Below, one piece after another: positions 36,245 to 44,985 of a stretch of 64,000 nucleotides of DNA. The notes beneath the pieces are model-generated. The model saw only the letters and a program-made list of their open reading frames with translations, had not been told where the DNA came from and did no database searches. Both the position numbers and the translations under genes were made by a program. Source of the stretch: Pseudomonadota bacterium (GTDB lineage Bacteria; Myxococcota_A; UBA796; GCA-2862545). The stretch spans positions 1 through 64,000 of the forward strand of contig CANNIZ010000014.1 in the NCBI GenBank assembly GCA_947505245.1, written 5' to 3'. Every line of letters starts with the position of its first letter. Positions within the stretch are counted from its first letter, which is position 1.

Positions 36245-37258
36245 CTATTCCGGAGGCATGGACGCGCGCATCAAACGATCGCGCACCGCGTCCCAGCGCG
36301 GATCTGCAGGCAGCTTTTCGACCAGGACGCGCGTACACCCTTCGGCGTCAAAGCGATGCAACGCCGCGTACAGGGCTGCCGCATACCGGGCAGCGTCGTC
36401 TGGCAACACGATGACGAGCGTGGAACCGAGGCGCTTCTCACCCGGCTCCGCCCCGCGTACCAGCCAGCCGACCGTCTCGCCGCCGTCGATGAACATCGAC
36501 TGGATCTGCCCGACGAGCTCGATCCGCGCGCGCGGCGCGTAGTGGCGTCGCACCTGCCCGGGGGATCGCTTCACGTCGGGCTCGACGATCGGCGCGTCGT
36601 CGCGGACCGGGGCCCACTGCACGTCGGGCACGACCGTCGCTATCTCCTCGGCGCTGATGCTGCCCATGCGAAGCACGCGCGGCCCGTCCGCGAGGAGCGA
36701 AACCACCGTGGACTCGATGCCGAGCGGCGTCGGCCCTCCGTCGAGGATGAGGTCGACCCGGTCACCAAGGTCGTCGATCACGTGCTGGGCGGTGGTCGGG
36801 CTGACGCGTTGGTAGCGGTTCGCCGACGGCGCCACGATCGGGATGGCAGCGAGGATCAGCAACTCGCGCGCGACGGGGTGCGCAGGGATCCGGATCGCGA
36901 CGCTGTCGACGCCGCCGGTGACAAGATCCGACACGCGGCGCGACCGAGGTACCACGAGCGTCAACGGCCCTGGCCAGAACGCGTGTGCGAGCCGATCGAC
37001 GTCGTCGCTCCACCCCTCGGCGAGCGCCTGCGCCTGCGCGATGCGTGCGACGTGGACGATCAACGGGTTGTTGCGCGGGCGCTCTTTGACAGCGAACACG
37101 CGCGCGACGGCTTCGTCGTTCGTCGCGCTCGCTCCGAGCCCGTACACGGTCTCTGTCGGAAACACGACGAGCGCGCCATCCCGCAGCAAGCGAGCGGCCG
37201 CACCCAGCGTCGCCCGATCCGGCTTCTGCGCATCAACCTTTGCATACTTGGGCGGCAT
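36245..37258 (-). CDS. sua5: threonylcarbamoyl-AMP synthase (Sua5 type)
   Basis: 337 residues from ATG 37258 (CGGAG upstream). N-terminal YrdC domain: VVFPTETVYGLGASATNDEA, VKERPRNNPLIVH, HAFWPGPLTLVVP and the binding pair IVAPSANRYQRVSPTTAQH. A linker and a C-terminal Sua5 domain (SPGQVRRHYAPRARIELV) make it the long form. It makes threonylcarbamoyl-AMP for t6A37 in ANN-decoding tRNAs. Divergent from the protease gene. Confidence 0.95.
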   Translation of the reverse strand: MPPKYAKVDAQKPDRATLGAAARLLRDGALVVFPTETVYGLGASATNDEAVARVFAVKERPRNNPLIVHVARIAQAQALAEGWSDDVDRLAHAFWPGPLTLVVPRSRRVSDLVTGGVDSVAIRIPAHPVARELLILAAIPIVAPSANRYQRVSPTTAQHVIDDLGDRVDLILDGGPTPLGIESTVVSLLADGPRVLRMGSISAEEIATVVPDVQWAPVRDDAPIVEPDVKRSPGQVRRHYAPRARIELVGQIQSMFIDGGETVGWLVRGAEPGEKRLGSTLVIVLPDDAARYAAALYAALHRFDAEGCTRVLVEKLPADPRWDAVRDRLMRASMPPE

Positions 37259-37369
37259 CACACTCCGTCGGGGTCGGGGGTGTCCCGGCAACTCACCCCG
37301 ATGCGCACGAAGTGCGCGCAGGCGGCGAACGGTTCAGGGTATCCTCGATGCGCCTCTGTGGGGAAGACC

Positions 37370-38605
37370 ATGCCGTTCGTTCTACTCATCGCCACGTTCA
37401 TGCCGCACGCTGCGGCCTCCCCACTGACCACGCTCGGCGAGGACGGGAGCGCAGGCCCCGCGGCGCACGGACCGCCGCCCGCCCTCCCCGTCACCAGCGG
37501 CGACCCCGTCGCCGACCCGATGGACTGGCCTGAGGTCGCGGGCATCGTGATCGACAGGTACGTCTCTTGCACGGGCACGCTGATCGCGCCCGACGTGGTC
37601 ATCACCGCCGGCCACTGTACGCCGCCCGAGAGCCACAACCCGACCGCCGTCGTCCTGGGAACCAACAACTACGACCATCCAGGCGAGACGATCAACGTCG
37701 CCGAGGTGCACACCTACCCCAATTCGTGGGGCACCTACGACGTCGCCGTGTTGGTGCTCGAGCACGCCTCATCCTACGAGCCCCGTCGCATCGCAACCAG
37801 CTGCATTCGCGACTACATCCGAGACGGAGCCGAGGCGACGGTCGTCGGCTACGGAGCGACGGACGCCAACGGGCGCGTCTACTCGTCCGTGCTGCAGTGG
37901 GGAAACACGACGATCAGCGACGCCGATTGTAGCGACCTCAACTCCGGCTGTTTTGAAGCGGTCTCGCCAAACGGCGAAATCGGAGCCGGCATCTCCGGTT
38001 CAGACGCCTGTTACGGCGACTCGGGAGGGCCACTGTTCCTGCCGACGCCAAAAGGCATCTTCCTCGTCGGCGTCACCTCCCGTGGCTTCTACGACACCAG
38101 CGTCGCCTGCGGTGACGGCGGCATCTGGGTGCGACCCGATTCGCCCGATTTGCACGACTGGATCGAGGAGGTCACCGGGCGCACGCTCCCCGCCCCGGCG
38201 TGTTTCGAGCCCACGGCGCCGGCGTTGTACGCCGTCAAGAACCACCCCGGCCACTCGCAGGTCGATCCAAACTACGACGAAGGTGAGCCGTTCACCTTCG
38301 AGATCGTCACGCCGCCCGCCTTCGGTGGAGCCTCGGTCAGCGATGACGGGCTCGTCACGTTCACGCCCGAGACCGGGTTCGAAGGCGAAGACACCGTGAC
38401 GGTCTCGGCGATCGCCCACGACGGTAGCGCGGCCGAGATCGACATCCCGATCAAGATCGTCTCGCGGCCCACGTACCGCCAGATGACCGGCGAGAGCGTG
38501 CCTGGCGGCTGCAACACGACAGGCGTTGAGTTTGCAGGTGTCGGGCTGTTGGTCGCGCTCGCGTCGGTGCGTCGCCGCAGCGCTGCGGCAGCGCGAACGA
38601 CCTGA
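37370..38605 (+). CDS. secreted trypsin-like serine protease with MYXO-CTERM-like tail
   Basis: 411 residues from ATG 37370, chosen because a signal peptide (MPFVLLIATFMPHAAASP) begins there. The triad is complete: His in VVITAGHC, Asp in GTYDVAVLVLE, Ser in ACYGDSGGPLF. Residues ~285-375 look like an Ig/cadherin-like beta domain (FEIVTPPAFGGASVSDDGLV, GFEGEDTVTVSA). The end has GGC, a hydrophobic helix and RRR, the layout of a MYXO-CTERM sorting signal, so the protein is probably anchored and processed at the cell surface. Its stop codon abuts that of the convergent kinase. Confidence 0.88.
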   Translation: MPFVLLIATFMPHAAASPLTTLGEDGSAGPAAHGPPPALPVTSGDPVADPMDWPEVAGIVIDRYVSCTGTLIAPDVVITAGHCTPPESHNPTAVVLGTNNYDHPGETINVAEVHTYPNSWGTYDVAVLVLEHASSYEPRRIATSCIRDYIRDGAEATVVGYGATDANGRVYSSVLQWGNTTISDADCSDLNSGCFEAVSPNGEIGAGISGSDACYGDSGGPLFLPTPKGIFLVGVTSRGFYDTSVACGDGGIWVRPDSPDLHDWIEEVTGRTLPAPACFEPTAPALYAVKNHPGHSQVDPNYDEGEPFTFEIVTPPAFGGASVSDDGLVTFTPETGFEGEDTVTVSAIAHDGSAAEIDIPIKIVSRPTYRQMTGESVPGGCNTTGVEFAGVGLLVALASVRRRSAAAARTT

Positions 38606-39670
38606 TCACCGGCCTGCGAACAGCTTGATAGCGATCACGACGAACGTGATCGACACCGGCACCAGGAACACGAACAGCGCGACAGCGGCGACCAGCAGCA
38701 GCCACGAGAACGACCTCTTGGCTGGCGGGCTCGCGTGGGCGAACGGGTCTTCCGGCACGTTCGGTGGCAGCTTCGTGCGGCCCTCGATCAGCGTGGCGCT
38801 CACCGCGTGCCACTCCGGGCGCACAAGCGCCACTGCGCACAACCGCAGCGCGTGGCCGACCTCGACCATGTCCGCGAACCGGTGATCCGGCGGCTTCTCG
38901 AGGCACGTCGCGACCGTCCAGCGGCACGACACGGGAAGATCGGACGACTCGGGCAGCGGCGGGGCCGGACGATCGATCTGCTGGCGAAGGATCTCGGACG
39001 TCACCTGATCCGAGAACGGCAACCGACCCGCAAACCCGCGGTACAGCATCACGCCGAGCGCGTACACGTCTGTGCGAGGATCGACCTGGCCGCCGCGGAT
39101 CTGCTCGGGAGCGACATACCAGGGCGACCCGATCGTGGCGCCCTCGGCAGACGTGTCGTGCTCTTCCGCGCCGAGGTCCTTCACGAGCCCGAAGTCGAGC
39201 ACCTTCACGAAGTCCTTCTCCGAACCCTGCTCGACGAGGAGGATGTTGGTGGGGCGCAGATCGCGGTGAACCAGGCCCGCCGCGTGCGCTTCGCTCATCG
39301 CGCTGCACACCTGCCGGGCGATCTGGACGAGGCGCAACGGGTCGACGGGCCCCTCGGCGAACACGTCGTCAAGTCGCTTCCCTTCGACGTTTTCCATGAC
39401 CAGATACGGCCGGTCGCCCCAATTCCCGAGGTCGAACACCCGGACGATGTGAGGGTTCGTCAGCTTCACGAGCGCATGAGCCTCGCGAAAGAATCGCCGC
39501 CGAAGCGGACTGTCGGTCTCCATCGGATCGAGCAGCTTGACCGTGACGTTGCGGCCGAGCGGCACCTGTTCGGCGAGGTAGAGCGACCCGCCGCGCGCGT
39601 TGCCGAGGAACGCCGTCACTTTGAACCGCCCCGCCAGCGTCTGACCGAGCGGGCTCGCGCTTTCGGTCAC
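38606..39670 (-). CDS. Ser/Thr protein kinase with C-terminal membrane anchor
   Basis: 354 residues from GTG 39670 (GTGA overlap with coaB). The kinase core is nearly complete: glycine loop LGNARGGSLYLAE, catalytic Lys in VTVKLLD, HRDLRPTNILL, DFG in VLDFGLVKDLG, and the APE-type GSPWYVAPEQIRGG with DVYALGVMLY. A Pro linker then leads to a single C-terminal helix (SWLLLVAAVALFVFLVPVS). Hanks-type kinases like this are abundant in Myxococcota. It is the last gene of the ATP-grasp/coaB/kinase unit. Confidence 0.92.
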   Translation of the reverse strand: MTESASPLGQTLAGRFKVTAFLGNARGGSLYLAEQVPLGRNVTVKLLDPMETDSPLRRRFFREAHALVKLTNPHIVRVFDLGNWGDRPYLVMENVEGKRLDDVFAEGPVDPLRLVQIARQVCSAMSEAHAAGLVHRDLRPTNILLVEQGSEKDFVKVLDFGLVKDLGAEEHDTSAEGATIGSPWYVAPEQIRGGQVDPRTDVYALGVMLYRGFAGRLPFSDQVTSEILRQQIDRPAPPLPESSDLPVSCRWTVATCLEKPPDHRFADMVEVGHALRLCAVALVRPEWHAVSATLIEGRTKLPPNVPEDPFAHASPPAKRSFSWLLLVAAVALFVFLVPVSITFVVIAIKLFAGR

Positions 39671-40281
39671 GGGACCAACCAGCGGATCAACGCTTCCACA
39701 GCGTCGTCGCGACGTTCGAAGCGGACCGCATCCTCGCCGACGAGCCACACACCTCGATCGGTGTGACCGATCACGTTCGCGAACACGAGGTCACATCGCA
39801 CCCGCTCGCGCTGGCGCGACGCGATCTGGACGAGGTCCTCGTCGGTCGTCCCTGGAGGCGCAGCTTTGAACGTGACGAACGGGCCGACCAGGCCCCAACC
39901 GCGCACCTGGTCCGCGATCTTCGGGGCCGGCACCAGCGTGATCGTGATCGACGGGCGCCCGGACGGGATCTTCTCTTTCAGCGGCTCCGCGAGCTCATAG
40001 TCGCCGACCGCCGCCGAGTGGACGACGGCGCCCTGGGGGTGCGCCACGATCCATGCCTGCATCCGTCCCATCAGGTCGCGCGTCCCGAAGTACTCCTCGC
40101 CCGCGATGTCGGGGGCTCGCAGCCGGGCTTCTGCGCTACCGAGCATCCACGGCGCCCCACCGCGCGAAGCGATCGCGCGCGCGATCGTCGTCCCGGTCGT
40201 TCCCGTCGCGTGGGCCGACAGGTACCGGATCGCGTCGATCGGGTTTCGCGTCGCACCCGCGGTGATCAACACCTCCTTCAC
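39667..40281 (-). CDS. coaB: standalone CoaB-type phosphopantothenoylcysteine synthetase domain protein
   Basis: 204 residues from GTG 40281 (GTGA overlap). It matches only the CoaB half of CoaBC: VLITAGATRNPIDAIRYLSA, ATGTTGTTIARAIASRGG, VVHSAAVGDYE and CDLVFANVIG. The CoaC decarboxylase half is absent. CoaB joins 4'-phosphopantothenate to cysteine using CTP. Because the N-terminal half is missing and the neighbours are an ATP-grasp ligase and a kinase, this may be a paralogue with a different acid or amine, or the genuine CoaB with CoaC elsewhere. Confidence 0.75.
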   Translation of the reverse strand: MKEVLITAGATRNPIDAIRYLSAHATGTTGTTIARAIASRGGAPWMLGSAEARLRAPDIAGEEYFGTRDLMGRMQAWIVAHPQGAVVHSAAVGDYELAEPLKEKIPSGRPSITITLVPAPKIADQVRGWGLVGPFVTFKAAPPGTTDEDLVQIASRQRERVRCDLVFANVIGHTDRGVWLVGEDAVRFERRDDAVEALIRWLVP

Positions 40282-41132
40282 GGGGCCCCCAGGTACGAGA
40301 CGATCGCCTGCACGAGCCGCGCCGTGGCGCCGCGATCGAACCGGAGGAACAGCTCCGGCTCGACGAGCTCGGCCTCCACGAGCCACGCGCGGTCGTGGTC
40401 TTCGATCAGATCGATGCGCGCGAACGGAAGTGGACCTTCGATCTTCTCGACGATGGACGACGCCTCGGCGATGAGCGCGTCCGTGGGCCACGCCCGGCGG
40501 ATCGTCCCGCCGTGCTCCTCGTGCACGAGGAACCCGCCGAACTGCGCCCGCTTCACGATGGCGTGGGAATACACGCGTTCAAAGAACACGAGCGAGTGCT
40601 CGCCGACGGTCTCCACGGCGGTGAGGTACGGCTGAACGAGGAACACGTCGCCCGGCCGAGCCGCGAGGATTCGATCGATCTGCTCGACGTTTTCGACGTC
40701 GACCCTGTACGTCCCGCGCCCCGCCGCCGACACCTCGGGTTTGACGACGAGCCGCCCCCAACGCGCGACGTGGGGGGCCAACGAGCCCATGATCCCGACG
40801 TGACGGACGGTCGGGATGACGGAGACGCCCCGGAGTCCGAGCTCGTCAAGGTACGACTTACGTAGGTTCCATCGCACGATCGGCGACGGGTTCACCATTC
40901 GCAGACCGAGGTCGTCCATCCGGTCGAGCCAGTCCGAGAACTCCTCGAACCGGTCGGTGTAGTCCCACGGCGATCGAAGGATGACCGCTTCGAACCTCGA
41001 CCAATCAACGGCGGGATCGGTCCATACCGCGGTGCTCACCGCGAAGCCTCGCGCGAGGAGCGCAGGCAACAATCGGCGATCGTCGTGCGTCAACGACGGA
41101 TGCTTGTTGTCGGTGAGCAGCGCCAACCGCAT
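40278..41132 (-). CDS. ATP-grasp superfamily ligase-like protein
   Basis: 284 residues from ATG 41132 (a GTG two codons earlier, 41138, is possible). An N-terminal domain with AVILRSPWDYTDRFEEF (the RSPWDY motif of this ATP-grasp group) is followed by RWGRLVVKPEVSAAGRGTYR and a C-terminal metal site (PFARIDLIEDHDRAWLVEAE, VEPELFLRF). It resembles glutathione-synthetase/RimK-like ligases acting on small acids. The substrate is unknown; the coupling to coaB hints at a pantothenate- or cysteine-linked reaction. Only 30 bp separate it from the divergent FadL-like gene. Confidence 0.82.
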   Translation of the reverse strand: MRLALLTDNKHPSLTHDDRRLLPALLARGFAVSTAVWTDPAVDWSRFEAVILRSPWDYTDRFEEFSDWLDRMDDLGLRMVNPSPIVRWNLRKSYLDELGLRGVSVIPTVRHVGIMGSLAPHVARWGRLVVKPEVSAAGRGTYRVDVENVEQIDRILAARPGDVFLVQPYLTAVETVGEHSLVFFERVYSHAIVKRAQFGGFLVHEEHGGTIRRAWPTDALIAEASSIVEKIEGPLPFARIDLIEDHDRAWLVEAELVEPELFLRFDRGATARLVQAIVSYLGAP

Positions 41133-41138
41133 TTGCAC

Positions 41139-41144
41139 GTTCTA
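41139..41144 (-). promoter_or_regulatory. -10-like TAGAAC box 6 nt before the ATP-grasp start
   Basis: Read on the minus strand, TAGAAC ends six bases before ATG 41132. With only 30 bp between divergent start codons there is no room for a usual leader, which supports a leaderless start. Confidence 0.3.
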
Positions 41145-41150
41145 ACGCGC

Positions 41151-41156
41151 TACGGT
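41151..41156 (+). promoter_or_regulatory. -10-like TACGGT box 6 nt before the FadL-like start
   Basis: TACGGT ends six bases before ATG 41163, again the leaderless spacing, inside the same 30-bp divergent gap. No ribosome-binding site precedes the ATG. Confidence 0.35.
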
Positions 41157-41162
41157 GACCGC

Positions 41163-42479
41163 ATGTGGAACCTCGTGGTCGAATGCGCCCTGGCGTCCGG
41201 CTTCGCCGTCGGCGAGCCCGGGGTGGCGCAGCTTGGCCGAGGTGGCGCGTGGGTGGTGCGCGCCGACGATCCGACCGCCGCGTGGGCCGACCCGGCGGCG
41301 CTCGCTGGGCTGGCGCGCGAGCCTCACCTCGAGGTGCAGGTCCTCGCGGCGGGCGCGGCGTTTACGCCCGAGGGCGGCCCGATGGTGACGACCGGCAGCC
41401 ACCTGACGGCGATCCCGAACCTCGTGGTGCCGATCCCGCGCACCCCGCTGTGGATCGCTGCGGGTCCTCCCCTCACCGGCGCAACCTGGTCCTGGCCCGC
41501 CGACGGGCCCCAGCGGTACACGGTGATCGAGCAGAGCGTGATCGCATCGGACGCGCTCGTCGCGTGGGGCGGGTCCCATCGCTGGCTGGACGTCGGGCTC
41601 TCGGTCGGACTCACCGCGATCGACCTGCACGAACAGCAGGTGATCACGACGGCGCTCGATGGGTCGCTCGACCCCGCGTACGACGTCGTGAGCACGATCA
41701 ACGCGCGCGGCGCTGCACCGGCGCTCGTCGTCAGCGCGCGGGCCCGCGGGCCCGTCGGGTTCGCAGTGACGGTCCGCGCGCCCGGATCGGCCCACCTGCG
41801 GGGCTCGCTGACCAGCGACTTCCGCGACAACACGTTCTTCACGGGCTCCTCGCCGTTCGGCCAGCTCATCACCGAGCCGACGTCCACCGACGATCGCGTC
41901 ACCGTGCCGCTCACCCTCCCCGCCACCGCGCGCGTCGGGATCAACCTGGAGCGCGAAACCTGGGACCTCGAGGTGGACCTCGGGATCGACGACTGGTCGC
42001 GTTCGCGCGAGATCCGCGTCACGGACGTCGATCTCGTGATCCCGACCGCCGCGGCCGACGATCCGGTCGTCACCGAGGACATCGTCGTCCCGCTCGGGAT
42101 GAAGCGCTCGTACACGGCCTGCCTCGGGGGCGAGTGGCGCCCTGCGCCCGGCCGGGCCGTGCGGCTCGGGCTCGGGTTCGCGTCCGCGTCGTCCCCTCCG
42201 AACAACCGCAGCGCGCTCGTCCCCGACGGCGATCGTTACTGGCTCGGCGTCGGCGGGCGGTCGTCGTCGAGCGCCACGCGCGGCCCGATGCGCGGGCAAC
42301 AGGTCGCGTGGGCCCTGTCGCCGCAGATCGTACGCGCGCCGAACAACCCGTCCTCGGTGGTCGCGCAGGTGGCGATCGATCCGCTGTCGGGGGCGGTCGG
42401 GTACGGAGAGCGCGTCGGAAACGGGCAGCTCGATGCCTGGAGCGTCTCGTTCGGAGTCTCGCTCTCCCGCGCGCGATAG
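41163..42479 (+). CDS. OmpP1/FadL-like outer-membrane transport protein
   Basis: 438 residues from ATG 41163. A short export leader (MWNLVVECALASGFA) is followed by the family's first block (PGVAQLGRGGAWVVRADDPT, then DPAALAGL) and long alternating beta strands to an aromatic/hydrophobic end (WSVSFGVSLSRAR). FadL porins take up hydrophobic molecules through a hatch-closed beta barrel. The leader is short and hydrophobicity is modest, so export is inferred. Followed after 8 bp by a lipoprotein. Confidence 0.78.
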   Translation: MWNLVVECALASGFAVGEPGVAQLGRGGAWVVRADDPTAAWADPAALAGLAREPHLEVQVLAAGAAFTPEGGPMVTTGSHLTAIPNLVVPIPRTPLWIAAGPPLTGATWSWPADGPQRYTVIEQSVIASDALVAWGGSHRWLDVGLSVGLTAIDLHEQQVITTALDGSLDPAYDVVSTINARGAAPALVVSARARGPVGFAVTVRAPGSAHLRGSLTSDFRDNTFFTGSSPFGQLITEPTSTDDRVTVPLTLPATARVGINLERETWDLEVDLGIDDWSRSREIRVTDVDLVIPTAAADDPVVTEDIVVPLGMKRSYTACLGGEWRPAPGRAVRLGLGFASASSPPNNRSALVPDGDRYWLGVGGRSSSSATRGPMRGQQVAWALSPQIVRAPNNPSSVVAQVAIDPLSGAVGYGERVGNGQLDAWSVSFGVSLSRAR

Positions 42480-42487
42480 AGGCGCAC

Positions 42488-43594
42488 ATGCGCAAGTTTC
42501 CGTTCGTCCTGTTGTTCGCCTGCCACCACCCCGTCGAGACGGATTCGGGTCCTGCCGACACCGACGACACCGTCGAGACCGACACCACCGACACGGACGT
42601 GTTCGCGGGACCGGCGTGTACGTCGGGCTCCACGTTCGTGAGCTGGACGCGCGACGGCGGCGTCACGGTCGCGCCCGTCACCCAGGGGCCGTCGATCAAC
42701 ACGTACACCTGGTCGATCGCCATCGCGGACGACGCCCCGGACGTGCTGATCGCCGAGCACGGCGGCACGTTGTGGCGCTCCACCGACGCGGGCTGCACGT
42801 TCACCAGCCTCGGAACGATCACGAGCACGCTGTGGGATCTCCACGCGATCGGCGGCGGCGAGGTCTGGGGTCACGTCGAGAACGGCACGGACGTGCTTCA
42901 CCTCTCCGGCGACGTGATCGAGGAGTCCGCTGGACCCGTCGAGACCTCGCTCCTCGGCATGACCGTCGACCACGGGCGCGTGATCGTCGGCACCTCGTCG
43001 GCGACGCTGTACGAGCGCTCGAACAACAATTGGAACTCGCTCGGCGGCCCTCCGAACGGCGGCAACGCGTACGACTGGGCGTTCGACCCGAAAGACGCCG
43101 ACCGCGCCGTGGTCGGGCTGATGAGCGACGGCCTGTGGTGGACACACGACGGCACCACCTGGCACGCGGCGACGGGGATCTCGACGCCGACGAACATCTT
43201 CTCGGTCGCGTGGTCCCCGGTGGACGCGGACGTCGTGTGGGCCGAAGGGCTCGACATCGACGAGATGGACGCCGGCGCGCCGTCCCAGGGTCGCCACATC
43301 TGGCGGTCGACCGACGGCGGGCAGTCGTTCACGGCGGTCGTCGCCAACAGCGCCGAGGTCACGCTCACCAACGGCCTCCCGATGACGCCGGATCCAGTCG
43401 ACGCCGGCGTGGTGTGGTTCGAATTCGGCACCTCGTTCCAAGGTGAAGGGACGTGGGTCTACCGCTACGACCACGGCACCGGCGCAGTCACGCGCGCCCA
43501 CCAGCCGACCTGGGACGAGTTCCGAGCGCTCGTGTTCTCACCCGCCGATCCCACGCTGATGTACGTGGCGCTCGTCAACGAGCAGATCAACTAG
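42488..43594 (+). CDS. lipoprotein with BNR/sialidase-like beta-propeller repeats
   Basis: 368 residues from ATG 42488. The leader FPFVLLFAC is a lipobox; an Asp/Thr-rich linker (ETDSGPADTDDTVETDTTDT) follows. Asp-box-like turns recur: WRSTDAGCTF, WWTHDGTTW, WRSTDGGQSF. Such repeats build six- or seven-bladed propellers used for binding, as in photosystem II assembly factor Ycf48-like and sialidase-like proteins. No sialidase arginine triad is visible. Likely an outer-envelope binding protein co-expressed with the FadL-like porin. Confidence 0.78.
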   Translation: MRKFPFVLLFACHHPVETDSGPADTDDTVETDTTDTDVFAGPACTSGSTFVSWTRDGGVTVAPVTQGPSINTYTWSIAIADDAPDVLIAEHGGTLWRSTDAGCTFTSLGTITSTLWDLHAIGGGEVWGHVENGTDVLHLSGDVIEESAGPVETSLLGMTVDHGRVIVGTSSATLYERSNNNWNSLGGPPNGGNAYDWAFDPKDADRAVVGLMSDGLWWTHDGTTWHAATGISTPTNIFSVAWSPVDADVVWAEGLDIDEMDAGAPSQGRHIWRSTDGGQSFTAVVANSAEVTLTNGLPMTPDPVDAGVVWFEFGTSFQGEGTWVYRYDHGTGAVTRAHQPTWDEFRALVFSPADPTLMYVALVNEQIN

Positions 43595-43639
43595 AGTTCT
43601 ACGTTCGAAGGAAACGGAGGCCTCGACCGTCTGTCGGCC

Positions 43640-44959
43640 ATGGACAGCCTGCATCACCCCTCGTACGCGTTCGCTGCCCGCGCCTTCGCGTCGGGCGGTC
43701 AGGGCGAGGTCCACCTCGCCACCGGAATCGACGGGCGCGCCTACGCCGTGAAGGTGGCGTGGCCGGACGGCGCCTCGTGTGAGCTCGTGCGGCGCGAGGC
43801 CGGGCTGCTGCGCCTGCTCGCGAACCACGGCGTGACGGGGCTCGTCGAGGCCGTTGACTTCGTCCACGTCGACGGGCGGCCGGCCCTCGTGATGCCGCGG
43901 TACGCCGGCGATCTCGCGCAGTGGCTCGCACACGCCCGCTCGCAGCCCGGTCCGCAGACGCTCGGCGCCGTGATCGGCTCGATCGCCACGCTCGCGCGCA
44001 CGTTGGGGGCGTTCCACCGCGCCCGGCCGCCCGAGTTCGGCGGCACCCGCATCGTCCACCGCGACATCAAGCCCGAGAACATCCTGATCGACCGCGACGG
44101 GAGGCCGCTGATCGGCGATCTCGGCTCGGCCATCGCGGTCGAGGGGCTGCGTCCGATCGACATGGAGCCGTCGGGCGCAAAGGCGTGGGCACCGCTCGAT
44201 CAGATGCTTCCGGGGCGCGTGCAAGCGGGCCCGACGTGGGACACGTTCGCGTTGTGCGCGATCCTGTTCGCGGCGGTGACCGGCGAGCGGGCCGCGTTCC
44301 ACAACGATCCAAGCGCGCTGCTCACCGCAAAGGGCCGCCACGTGTGGGAGGCGATGGTGCGCTGGCAGGGGTCGGCCCGCGAAGAGCGCGCGTTCCTGCG
44401 GCAGCGGTTCATCCGCGAGCGCCAGGGAACGGTCGCGCAGGACCTGATCGTCGGCCACGTCCCCGCGCTGTCCGAGCTGGATCGCCAGCGCCTGTCGGCC
44501 GCGACGAGCTACCTCGCGTCGATCGCGGGCGTCCCGGCGAGCGGTCGCTCCTCGCTCGCGCGCGGCCTGTGGGCGGTGTGTACGCGCGGCCTCTCCCCCG
44601 TCGCGAATCCGTCGCCGCCGAACCGGTATGCCCAGGCCGACGACCTCGCCGACGCGCTCGACGACCTGCTGCGCGTGCTGAACGAGCGCTCGACGCCGGT
44701 GCCCCGCATGCGCACCGACGATGGGCTGCCGCGGTTCGTCGAGCCCGTCCCGGTCGAGGTCCAACTCGACGACGACGCCGACGTCGAGCTCGACCCGGAC
44801 GAGATCCCGTCGCTGCAGACCCCGCTCGCGCCGATGTTCGCGGCGCTCGTGCTCGCGATCGCCCTCGCCGCCGGCGGGCTCGTCGCGCTGTTCGGGGTGC
44901 CGTCCGCCGAACAAATCGACGGATGGATGGCGGCCGGGCTGCTTACCCTGCAGCCGTAG
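43640..44959 (+). CDS. Ser/Thr protein kinase, DLG variant, with C-terminal membrane helix
   Basis: 439 residues from ATG 43640. Kinase motifs: ASGGQGEVHLA (glycine loop), YAVKVAWPDG (Lys), VHRDIKPENILI (catalytic loop) and LIGDLGSAIAV, which has DLG where DFG is usual. Many active kinases tolerate Leu there, but the activation segment (AWAPLDQM) lacks a normal APE. After residue ~350 an acidic linker leads to a single hydrophobic helix (MFAALVLAIALAAGGLVALF) near the end. It may be an active or pseudo-kinase receptor. Confidence 0.88.
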   Translation: MDSLHHPSYAFAARAFASGGQGEVHLATGIDGRAYAVKVAWPDGASCELVRREAGLLRLLANHGVTGLVEAVDFVHVDGRPALVMPRYAGDLAQWLAHARSQPGPQTLGAVIGSIATLARTLGAFHRARPPEFGGTRIVHRDIKPENILIDRDGRPLIGDLGSAIAVEGLRPIDMEPSGAKAWAPLDQMLPGRVQAGPTWDTFALCAILFAAVTGERAAFHNDPSALLTAKGRHVWEAMVRWQGSAREERAFLRQRFIRERQGTVAQDLIVGHVPALSELDRQRLSAATSYLASIAGVPASGRSSLARGLWAVCTRGLSPVANPSPPNRYAQADDLADALDDLLRVLNERSTPVPRMRTDDGLPRFVEPVPVEVQLDDDADVELDPDEIPSLQTPLAPMFAALVLAIALAAGGLVALFGVPSAEQIDGWMAAGLLTLQP

Positions 44960-44985
44960 GGTTACGCGGGGCACCTGGAGGCCCC

